Positions 1-5,363 of a stretch of 5,363 bases of DNA are shown here, piece by piece. A program made the position numbers and the translations under genes. The DNA comes from an uncultured Oscillospiraceae bacterium (GTDB taxonomy: Bacteria > Bacillota > Clostridia > Oscillospirales > Acutalibacteraceae), in NCBI GenBank assembly GCA_958354085.1, contig CATWUX010000145.1:1-5363 (forward strand), in the 5' to 3' direction. The notes beneath the pieces were generated by a model. That model had not been told where the DNA came from. It did no database searches and saw only the letters and a list, made by a program, of their open reading frames with translations. The stretch's first letter is position 1; every line of letters starts with the position of its first letter.

Positions 1-92
1 AATATTTCCTACTTGGGAGCTCTTTTGTGCTGTCCGCACAATCTGGGGCAGTTCAGCAGTTCATTCGCCGGGGGATTTTTATTTGTGCTTTC
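1..92 (+). other. Unassigned segment, possible 3' UTR or structured RNA end
   Basis: No recognisable protein is encoded here. All three plus frames are open for at least the first 90 bases, but none gives a familiar sequence, and the segment runs straight into a terminator hairpin. It contains a perfect 6-bp inverted repeat, TTGTGC-TGTCC-GCACAA (25-41), which could be an RNA hairpin. It may be the 3' untranslated region of a plus-strand gene to the left or the tail of a small RNA. I do not match it to a known RNA family. Confidence 0.25.
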
Positions 93-119
93 GGAGGACG
101 GAACGTCCCCCCTTTTTTT
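93..119 (+). terminator. Rho-independent terminator closing a plus-strand unit left of the window
   Basis: A GGACG stem arm (96-100), a GAA loop and the complementary CGTCC arm (104-108) form a tight hairpin. The stem continues past one A/C mismatch with two more G-C pairs, and an uninterrupted run of seven T follows (113-119). The T run lies on the plus-strand side, so it would stop transcription entering from the left, in the direction opposite to the operon. The gene or RNA it serves starts outside the window or is non-coding. A competing longer-range pairing is also possible between GGGGGA (70-75) and TCCCCC (106-111). Confidence 0.7.
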
Positions 120-140
120 CTGCGCACGAGGCAAAGCGTA

Positions 141-198
141 TAAGAAAAAGCCCCGCTTTCCGTTGCCATACAGTAGCTCCGGAAAAGCGAGACTTTTT
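141..198 (-). terminator. Rho-independent terminator of the operon, probably bidirectional
   Basis: Read on the minus strand, the arm at 193-180 pairs with the arm at 162-150 over about 13 base pairs, with one bulged T and two G-T wobbles. The core is CGCTTT(T)CCG against CGGAAAGCG. The loop is about 17 bases. On the minus strand the stem is followed at once by TTTTTCTTAT (149-140), about 80 bases beyond the stop codon of the GH130 gene, the expected place for the operon's end. On the plus strand the same stem is followed by five T (194-198), so it could also stop transcription from the left. The long loop is the only weak point. Confidence 0.72.
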
Positions 199-270
199 GA
201 CGGCGAAATGATCGCTGGTTCCCTGAAGAATAGCGATGCGGGGACGGAATTTGAACGGGCTTGCCCGCGG

Positions 271-1428
271 TTATTCTTTCAAATAGTCGATCAGCCGGTG
301 AAAGTCCATCTCCATGATGCCAACCCGTTCGTCAGCGGCGCCATAGCTGAGTACCAGTTTGTCGCCCAGACGTAGCATGCCGTCGATAAAGACGCAGGGA
401 GTTTGGAATCGGCCGGGCATTTCCCATTCTTCCGCCACGCGGATCATCTCCTCATCCCGGCGGGAAACGATGGCCGGAAAGTCGTTGTCCTGATTTTTCA
501 ACAGCATAAAGCTCTGCGTGTAGCCATGTACCGCGTCCTGCTTACCGTGGTAGCATAGCAGCCAATGGAAATCATCCACCTTCAGCAGGGGAGCGGAAGC
601 GCCGATACGGTCGCTTTCCCAGCGGAACTGCGGCACGGCAAACACCGTACGCCGAATGGCGGAGGAGGTGAAGTCCTCCAGCCGTTTGGCGGCGGCAATG
701 AGGATAGAGGGCTTTGTCTGCGTGATGCCGGGATAGAGATTCGGCGTGGAGGGACGTTCCAGCATCACATAGCAGAGCTCGCCGCCGATCATCATTTTTT
801 CGGGAAACAGGATGACGTCCCGATTGTCGCCGTAGTCGGGATTGGTCAAATTGGTGACATAGTGAAACGCGGCGTCATAATCATGGGTTTCCAGCGCCGC
901 CAGGTCGACCTGAAACAGTACGGTAACCGTGAGGTTTTCACATGCGGCTTTCCCCAGAGAATTCGGCAGCCGTGCCCATGCCGGCGCGCATTGCGTGGGG
1001 CAATCATAGACCCAATAAGCGCCCGGCGCAAACAGCCGGCAGGCCACCGTCATATAGCAGACGCCCTCCAGCCAGAACAGCCGAGGATCCTCAATACATC
1101 CATTGGCGTAGTTCACTGCCCGCTCGCCGTTTCGGTTGGTGATATACATCTTTTCGAGTACGCTTTCGCCTTTGGGCATCAGAGCTGGACGAGCGGTGTC
1201 GAACTCCCAGGTGCGGCCTTGATCGATACTTTTTCCATAGCCGAGACATATCGGATAGGGGAGTGCTTCCTTTGGATCGCCGCCGTTGGTGCCGGTGGCG
1301 CGGAACAGCATGTGCAGCACGCCGTCTTGCTCTATAATGGCGGGATTCAGCACCATGGTATCCATCCACGGAACGTCGTCTTTTTTTGTCAGCAATTGCT
1401 TTCGCTTGATGGTGATCGGGAAACTCAT
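271..1428 (-). CDS. GH130 family glycoside phosphorylase/hydrolase (beta-mannoside type)
   Basis: This 385-residue protein has the size and the ordered motifs of glycoside hydrolase family 130. Characterised members cleave beta-mannosides, mostly by phosphorolysis to mannose 1-phosphate, with some hydrolases. Visible landmarks of the five-bladed propeller are NPAI (28-31), LFRA (41-44), EDPR (113-116, whose Asp is the family's general acid), LFPEK (207-211), LERP (223-226), WESDRIG (270-276), CYHG (292-295) and SYGAAD (361-366). Lys211 and Arg225 fall where phosphorylases keep phosphate-binding basic residues, which favours phosphorolysis. The Glu of LERP replaces the His that I expect at this place in many members. 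No signal peptide is seen, so it is probably cytoplasmic. The ATG start follows AGGAGGA at five bases. It is the second gene of an operon, 89 bases after the DUF5107-TPR gene, with no good promoter between. The exact substrate (mannosyl-glucose, beta-1,2- or beta-1,4-mannooligosaccharide, mannosyl-N-acetylglucosamine) cannot be decided from sequence alone. Confidence 0.88.
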   Translation of the reverse strand: MSFPITIKRKQLLTKKDDVPWMDTMVLNPAIIEQDGVLHMLFRATGTNGGDPKEALPYPICLGYGKSIDQGRTWEFDTARPALMPKGESVLEKMYITNRNGERAVNYANGCIEDPRLFWLEGVCYMTVACRLFAPGAYWVYDCPTQCAPAWARLPNSLGKAACENLTVTVLFQVDLAALETHDYDAAFHYVTNLTNPDYGDNRDVILFPEKMMIGGELCYVMLERPSTPNLYPGITQTKPSILIAAAKRLEDFTSSAIRRTVFAVPQFRWESDRIGASAPLLKVDDFHWLLCYHGKQDAVHGYTQSFMLLKNQDNDFPAIVSRRDEEMIRVAEEWEMPGRFQTPCVFIDGMLRLGDKLVLSYGAADERVGIMEMDFHRLIDYLKE

Positions 1429-1433
1429 GCAAA

Positions 1434-1440
1434 TCCTCCT
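1434..1440 (-). promoter_or_regulatory. Strong Shine-Dalgarno of the GH130 gene
   Basis: On the minus strand AGGAGGA lies five bases (TTTGC) before the ATG at 1428. This near-consensus ribosome binding site fixes the start codon and suggests efficient independent initiation of the second gene of the operon. Confidence 0.85.
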
Positions 1441-1495
1441 GTACGTTTTGTATATCCTATTTTGGCTTGGTATTTTCCGTCCTAACAGGGAAGAC

Positions 1496-1508
1496 GAGCA
1501 ATTTGCTC
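1496..1508. repeat. Small inverted repeat between the two operon genes
   Basis: GAGCAA-T-TTGCTC is a perfect palindrome with 6-base arms and one central base, starting nine bases after the stop codon of the DUF5107-TPR gene. In the transcript it would make only a short stem, and no T run follows on the minus strand, so it is not a convincing terminator. It could be an mRNA-processing or stabilising hairpin, or chance. The rest of the 89-base spacer shows no -35/-10 pair that I would defend. Confidence 0.3.
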
Positions 1509-1517
1509 ATATGGCGG

Positions 1518-4500
1518 CTATCGCTCTGCGTGCTTCAGAATTTGCCGGTAAGTATAAATCCGATAATCGTTTGCATCCAGTTTGGCCGCTGTGCGTATGC
1601 ATACTTCGGCTTCGCTGTACTGTTTCATACCGTATAAAGCAAAGGCTTTCAGCACATTGCCGGCCAAAAGGTTCTGCTTTACCACATCCAGCTCAAAAGG
1701 CATGGGACTGGGGCTGCCCACGCCGTAATAGGGGCGCATGTCGCAGTTGTCGATGAGATTCTGGGCGGTAGCCAGCATCTCATCCAGCACCGCGTTGGCT
1801 TCCTCATGATTGCCAAGCTCCTGCAGCGCCAATGCACGGAACAGCGAAATTTCGCTGACAGCCGCTTTGTACTCAGTCGCTTTGTGATAAGCAGCTGTTG
1901 CTTTCTCTGTGTTGTCCAGCTGTTTATACAGCTGGCCTAGATAATAATAAATGTGGGCCTCCTGATTGAAAAAGGTCTTGGCTTCTCCGTAGGATTTTGG
2001 CATGTTGATGCCGTTTTGATAGATTTGTTCAGCTTTAGCCATCTCACCTTTGGCAACCAGTTCGTTGCCGTACAGCACATGCATCCAGGCGTGCTGCTTG
2101 GTCAGCTTGCCTTCTCCGCCCTCGTAGATGTGAAAGTGCTTTGCTGCCGCCTGCGCGATGGCTTCTTCATATTTGCCCTGCTGGGAAAGCAGCGTTAACT
2201 GATCTAGATAGCAGTCGTCGCGTTCCTGCAGAAGAGCGGGATAGGCATCGTAGACGGCCAGCCGCTTTTCGATGCTGGCATTGGTGTTTTTCAAAAGTTG
2301 CTGATACTCCAGCAGCAGCCGCGAATCGGTGGGACGGTATTTCAGCGCCGATTCCATGCAGCGGAGCGCCTGCGAAGCATCGTTCGCTTTATCAAAATAG
2401 TAGAGCGCCAGATTTCGCCATGCTTTGCCGTGCGTCTCGTTGATTCGCAGGCAGGCACGGAACAAATCTGCTGCTTCTTCATAACGGAAACGATCATAGA
2501 AGAGAGAGCCAAGATAATAACAGGCGTTGGCGGCGTTGCCGGTGTCTATGGCAAAGCGCAGAACGGCAATGTCCTCCAGATTGGATGGGAAGCAATAGCC
2601 AGTTTCCAGCTTTTCGGCCTGTGCTACCAGAGCCGGATCGTTGTTTAGGTAGGCTTTGTAATAGCCGATCAGCGGATGGTTTTCCGCCGCGAAGGAAAGG
2701 GCATAAAGTGCGTCCTCTGTGAAACCGGCTTTCATATAGTCGCGAGCCACGTCCAACAGATTTTCGGCTTTGCGTGTGAAGGGGGCAATGGCGGCCTTGT
2801 TATCGGCAAAGTGGGAATATTCTATAAGAGCAAACAGATCCAGCCGGTCGTCGTGGATACCGGCGGTAGCGCCGGCTTCGGCCGAAGGGTGTCCCAACTT
2901 GCGCAAAATAGCGGTTCGGAGATTGTGTGCCTTGGTGTGTCCGTGGTTGAGACCAATGGATTCTTCCAGTTTTTCCAGTGCGGCGCTCCACTCGCCCTTG
3001 CGGCAGTCGATGCAGGCCAACTCAAACAACGCCGCACTGCGATGGGCATAGTTCCATGCCGCACGGTACAGGATGTCATAGGCTTGGTCATATTCGTTCA
3101 AATACTCCAGTGCCAATCCCTTCAGATAGAGGCTTTCGGTGTCGGTAGGGTGCTGATTGCGGCTGGTCAAACGTTCGATGGCTTTGTCACAATAACGTAT
3201 GCAGTCCACAAAACGGCCGTTTTTTAATGCCAGACGGCCCATGGACGTGTTGCAACGTATGTCGCCGGGGTCACGGCGCAAGCCCTCCATGTAGTAATCC
3301 TCGGGCTTATAATTGTGCTGTTTGTACTGTTCCAGATGATAACCGTTGATGTACAGCTCTTCCACGGTGGCGTACTCACCGGGGCGGCGTACCGGTTGGC
3401 GCACCTCAATGGGTTGTTTCTTCCCACGGCGATAGGGCGCATAATCCACTAAAACCCGGCCACTTTCCTCCAGCAGTGCAATACGATAGCGGTGCACGTC
3501 ACGGTCCGCCATTGCGATGGTGTTTTGGTACACTTTGTCCGGTGCGAGATCCGCCGTTTCCGAGAAGATTTCACGCCCGTTTTCCGTGAGGATGATGCGG
3601 CTGTTCGGGAAAGTGCCGGTGACGTTAAAGCCGAAATATAGCTTACCATTCCGTTCTTCAAGGTTCACAGCCGCATCTATGGTGGCGTTTTTGATTTCAC
3701 CGATCTCGCGTACCGGGTACCAATACTGCTCAAATTCCCGCGTTTCGTAAGGGGCGAGCCAGGTGAAATCAGGCTGGTTATCGGTGTAGACGCCGGTCAT
3801 CAGCTCGATGTAGGGGCCGTTTTCATCGGTGAGATTGTGGCACCACATATCGCCGAAATCGCCGGCTCCCCAATGCCACATTTTCTTGCCGGGAGAGATG
3901 TGGTGGTTTGCCACGGTGGCGATGCCTTTCTGCAAACCGGTGTCATAGCCGGAAATAAAGTCCATATCCGACTGCCCTTGCGAGATCAGATAGGAGGAGG
4001 GAACTTTGACTGCGTCATAGTGCGACAGATCGGTTCCTGTGCCAAAGTCATAGGGACGGGCAGTGTGATAAATGCCTTTGGCGATGGGCCATTCGAGCAC
4101 GGCGCGGCGGTCGTGATCGTTCACCCATTCGCAATCCGGCGGAAACACGGTGCGGTAATTGTCATTAACGGGAACAGCCAGATTAGCCCACCACATGAAT
4201 ACCTGCGGCATGGCTGTGCGGTTATACACGCGCACCTTGGCCTTGATATAGCTTCTGCCGGGATCCAGCGTGATACCGACCATGCCCTTCATCCGCTGAA
4301 AGGGTTCCACTTCTCCCGTCCAAACGGTTTTGCTGCCGTCAGGATTTTCCTCGATAACGGCCTCCAGCGGCATGAAAGTGGTGGGACGATGGTGCTGGGG
4401 CCAATTGAACTCAATGCCGCCTGAAATCCAGGGACCGGCCAAACCGACCAGCGCCGGTTTTACTACCTCATTATAATAGATAAAATCATATTGGCCGACC

Positions 4501-4757
4501 TTGTCGAATCCGCGCAGGATTTTTCCACCCAGTTCCGGTGCAATTTGGGTTTTGATGTATTCGTTCTCCAAGGTACAGATGTCATAAGCCACATTGCTTT
4601 TTTCGTCGGTGATTCCATCGGAGTAGGGGAGCGGATATAATCGCCCGGATGCGCCCTGATACGGCTTGTTTTCAAAAAACATCGGAAGCTCGTGGGCTTT
4701 TTGGGGTATATAAGTCGGAATGGTGGTCTGTTCACGCTTTACTTGTATTTCAGACAT
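1518..4757 (-). CDS. DUF5107 domain and tetratricopeptide repeat protein
   Basis: This large protein has 1079 residues counted from the chosen start. The N-terminal part (about 50-345) matches DUF5107, a galactose-mutarotase-like beta-sandwich domain found in carbohydrate loci. It includes APELGGKI (73-80), SGGIEFNWPQHHRP (112-125), MWWANLAVPVND (188-199), and an aromatic and His-rich stretch MWHWGAGDFGDMWCHN (293-308). Residues about 350-445 look like a small beta-rich linker domain. From about 480 to the end the chain is helical, with TPR-type repeats; the clearest are near 543-577, 747-780, 781-810, 936-965 and 1034-1063. There is no signal peptide or membrane segment, so it is probably cytoplasmic. 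The SGGIEF and NWPQHHRP residues are candidate sugar-binding or catalytic positions by analogy with mutarotase folds; this is inference. The TPR array may mediate oligomerisation or partner binding. The ATG at 4757 is chosen because a tandem AAGGA precedes it and the upstream in-frame starts are excluded (4811 lies above the promoter, 4773-4775 overlaps the Shine-Dalgarno). It is the first gene of the operon with GH130. Confidence 0.85.
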   Translation of the reverse strand: MSEIQVKREQTTIPTYIPQKAHELPMFFENKPYQGASGRLYPLPYSDGITDEKSNVAYDICTLENEYIKTQIAPELGGKILRGFDKVGQYDFIYYNEVVKPALVGLAGPWISGGIEFNWPQHHRPTTFMPLEAVIEENPDGSKTVWTGEVEPFQRMKGMVGITLDPGRSYIKAKVRVYNRTAMPQVFMWWANLAVPVNDNYRTVFPPDCEWVNDHDRRAVLEWPIAKGIYHTARPYDFGTGTDLSHYDAVKVPSSYLISQGQSDMDFISGYDTGLQKGIATVANHHISPGKKMWHWGAGDFGDMWCHNLTDENGPYIELMTGVYTDNQPDFTWLAPYETREFEQYWYPVREIGEIKNATIDAAVNLEERNGKLYFGFNVTGTFPNSRIILTENGREIFSETADLAPDKVYQNTIAMADRDVHRYRIALLEESGRVLVDYAPYRRGKKQPIEVRQPVRRPGEYATVEELYINGYHLEQYKQHNYKPEDYYMEGLRRDPGDIRCNTSMGRLALKNGRFVDCIRYCDKAIERLTSRNQHPTDTESLYLKGLALEYLNEYDQAYDILYRAAWNYAHRSAALFELACIDCRKGEWSAALEKLEESIGLNHGHTKAHNLRTAILRKLGHPSAEAGATAGIHDDRLDLFALIEYSHFADNKAAIAPFTRKAENLLDVARDYMKAGFTEDALYALSFAAENHPLIGYYKAYLNNDPALVAQAEKLETGYCFPSNLEDIAVLRFAIDTGNAANACYYLGSLFYDRFRYEEAADLFRACLRINETHGKAWRNLALYYFDKANDASQALRCMESALKYRPTDSRLLLEYQQLLKNTNASIEKRLAVYDAYPALLQERDDCYLDQLTLLSQQGKYEEAIAQAAAKHFHIYEGGEGKLTKQHAWMHVLYGNELVAKGEMAKAEQIYQNGINMPKSYGEAKTFFNQEAHIYYYLGQLYKQLDNTEKATAAYHKATEYKAAVSEISLFRALALQELGNHEEANAVLDEMLATAQNLIDNCDMRPYYGVGSPSPMPFELDVVKQNLLAGNVLKAFALYGMKQYSEAEVCIRTAAKLDANDYRIYTYRQILKHAER

Positions 4758-4761
4758 GTAA

Positions 4762-4770
4762 TCCTTCCTT
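4762..4770 (-). promoter_or_regulatory. Tandem AAGGA Shine-Dalgarno that decides the start at 4757
   Basis: On the minus strand AAGGAAGGA precedes the ATG at 4757. The two overlapping AAGGA copies give spacings of eight and four bases. The in-frame ATG at 4773-4775 sits immediately before this element and has no ribosome binding site of similar quality, so the downstream ATG is the better start. Confidence 0.75.
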
Positions 4771-4788
4771 CCCATGGTATTTGACTTC

Positions 4789-4797
4789 AGTATAGCA
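4789..4797 (-). promoter_or_regulatory. Extended -10 promoter of the DUF5107-GH130 operon
   Basis: On the minus strand TGCTATACT is an extended -10 element: TG, one base, then TATACT, five of six matches to TATAAT. No good -35 hexamer lies 16-18 bases upstream, which is common for extended -10 promoters or those needing an activator. Transcription would begin near 4782, leaving a leader of about 25 bases before the ATG. The position rules out an in-frame start at 4811. Confidence 0.55.
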
Positions 4798-4833
4798 TAT
4801 TGATTTTGCAAGCGACAGACAAAAATAATCGTA

Positions 4834-4850
4834 AAATCCGCATCGGATTT
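4834..4850. promoter_or_regulatory. Perfect 7-base inverted repeat, candidate operator or weak terminator
   Basis: AAATCCG-CAT-CGGATTT has perfect 7-base arms around three bases. Its near edge is 37 bases upstream of the extended -10, roughly -50 to -70 from the inferred transcription start, where an activator could sit; the missing -35 box fits that view. Alternatively, on the minus strand the hairpin runs into TTTT and a T-rich stretch (to about 4821), so it may be an imperfect terminator of the decayed gene upstream. I cannot choose between the two. Confidence 0.45.
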
Positions 4851-4998
4851 ATACGGTATCGTTCATACTCTTTTGATGGTTGTTTGGAATCGGCTTCACT
4901 TGGGAAAAGACCAAATCCCCCAGATTGCCGCCAAAAATCTGCTTATTGACTTCGTCCTCCAACAGATCATTTTGTTGAAAGCATCCCATACTTGTTTT
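4849..4998 (-). other. Possible further remnant of the decayed upstream gene
   Basis: The frame of the helicase remnant continues past its TGA (4999-5001) for 49 more codons to a TAA at 4849-4851. A neighbouring frame also shows a protein-like stretch, RITADIGFEKQVWDAFNKMI, starting around 5023, which suggests a frameshift. I recognise neither. The plus strand is open in the same register, so the reading direction here is not certain. No intact gene is supported in this segment. Confidence 0.3.
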
Positions 4999-5363
4999 TC
5001 AAAGCCGATGTCGGCTGTTATTCTCGATGAACACCAGCGTAACCGACTCCACTCCATAGTGGTGTCCATCTCTTCGGTACACCTTTTCGCCGTGTTTGTT
5101 TAAATCACAGTAAACCGATTTCTCCAGTTCATACACTTCTTCGATTACGCTATACTGTGAGCAAAAATTCCGCGAACAGGTATAGTCTTGATGATCCAGC
5201 AGCATCAAACGAGATTTCTAACGGAATAGCAGGTAAAAAATCCCTTTGGCATATCCGTTTACAAGTGTTGCGGTCATACAGACGACCTTATCCGCAATTC
5301 CGGCAAGCTCAGCCATTGCCTGACCTTGCGCGCTCTCTCCGGAATACTGGTGCAGCTCGTCAA
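4999..5363 (-). pseudogene. Decayed superfamily 2 (DEAD/DEAH, SNF2-like) helicase fragment, 5' part outside window
   Basis: On the minus strand, from 5361, the frame opens with DELHQYSG, a Walker B DExH motif (motif II). CMTATLVNGY follows about 26 residues later, carrying the TAT of motif III, and then GIFYLLFR. This order and spacing are typical of superfamily 2 helicases, and the NGYxxGxFYLLxR pattern is one I associate with helicase-like proteins of integrative elements and phages. A TAG at 5218-5220 interrupts the frame right after FYLLFR. The same frame then continues sensibly as KSRLMLLDHQDY and on to a TGA at 4999-5001, with FCSQYSVIEEVYELE resembling the usual downstream part of such proteins. 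Motifs IV-VI of the second helicase domain are not seen, so the 3' part is lost or scrambled. The N-terminal part with motif I lies beyond the window. A TAG-to-TTG change alone would restore the reading. It is unlikely to encode an active enzyme. Confidence 0.62.

Noticed and set aside
211..237. Inverted repeat ATCGCT...AGCGAT between the GH130 stop and the terminator
   Set aside because: Only six pairs around a 15-base loop with no T run; probably chance.
255..266. Short GC-rich hairpin CGGGC/GCCCG just after the GH130 stop codon
   Set aside because: The two-base loop is sterically poor and no T run follows on the minus strand; the hairpin at 141-198 is the far better terminator.
13..375. 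120-codon plus-strand open frame at the left edge
   Set aside because: It starts at TTG without a good ribosome binding site, runs through two terminator hairpins and overlaps the 3' end of the GH130 gene.
565..1485. 306-codon plus-strand open frame opposite the GH130 gene
   Set aside because: Its sequence is low in familiar motifs, and it lies antisense to a gene with clear family motifs and a strong ribosome binding site. It is a shadow of the GH130 codon usage.
2676..3227. 183-codon plus-strand open frame opposite the TPR region
   Set aside because: Antisense shadow of the continuous DUF5107-TPR reading frame; no recognisable domain.
3837..4424. 195-codon plus-strand open frame opposite the DUF5107 domain
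   Set aside because: Antisense shadow within a strongly supported gene; no family match that I can see.
4873..5103. 76-codon plus-strand open frame at the right side
   Set aside because: It is in exact antiparallel register with the helicase remnant frame, and the minus strand explains the neighbouring DELH and TAT motifs. It has no motif of its own, though the direction of 4849-4998 stays uncertain.
1..5363. CRISPR array, tRNA, rRNA or transposon ends
   Set aside because: I saw no regularly spaced direct repeats, no cloverleaf with a TTCGA-type arm, and no terminal inverted repeats with target duplications.

Overview
This 5.4 kb window reads as a two-gene carbohydrate operon on the minus strand. 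It is bounded on the left by a pair of factor-independent terminators and on the right by the decayed 3' part of a helicase-like gene. Purine-rich Shine-Dalgarno sequences (AGGAGGA, a tandem AAGGA), moderate GC content and the pairing of a DUF5107/TPR protein with a GH130 enzyme fit a gut-type Firmicute (Clostridia). No marker gene is present, so this assignment is tentative.

Layout from left to right: 1-120 holds no convincing gene, but it ends in a plus-strand terminator (93-119) that probably closes a gene or RNA lying left of the window. At 141-198 a long hairpin with T tracts on both sides forms a terminator for the operon, and possibly for both strands. Positions 271-1428 (minus) encode a 385-residue GH130 family enzyme, a beta-mannoside phosphorylase or mannosidase. 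After 89 bases, 1518-4757 (minus) encodes a 1079-residue protein with an N-terminal DUF5107 domain (galactose-mutarotase-like, implied in carbohydrate metabolism) and a long C-terminal array of TPR-type helical repeats. An extended -10 promoter (4789-4797) and a 17-base perfect inverted repeat (4834-4850) lie just upstream. From about 4849 to the right edge is the remnant of a superfamily 2 helicase-like gene, of the kind carried by integrative elements and phages, broken by at least one in-frame stop.

Transcription of the operon runs right to left: promoter, DUF5107-TPR gene, short spacer, GH130 gene, terminator. The simplest reading is that both proteins handle a mannose- or glucose-containing oligosaccharide in the cytoplasm, since neither has a visible signal peptide or membrane segment. 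The role of the DUF5107-TPR protein is not known to me beyond its family. No transporter or regulator lies in the window. The helicase remnant suggests the operon sits next to the scar of a mobile element.
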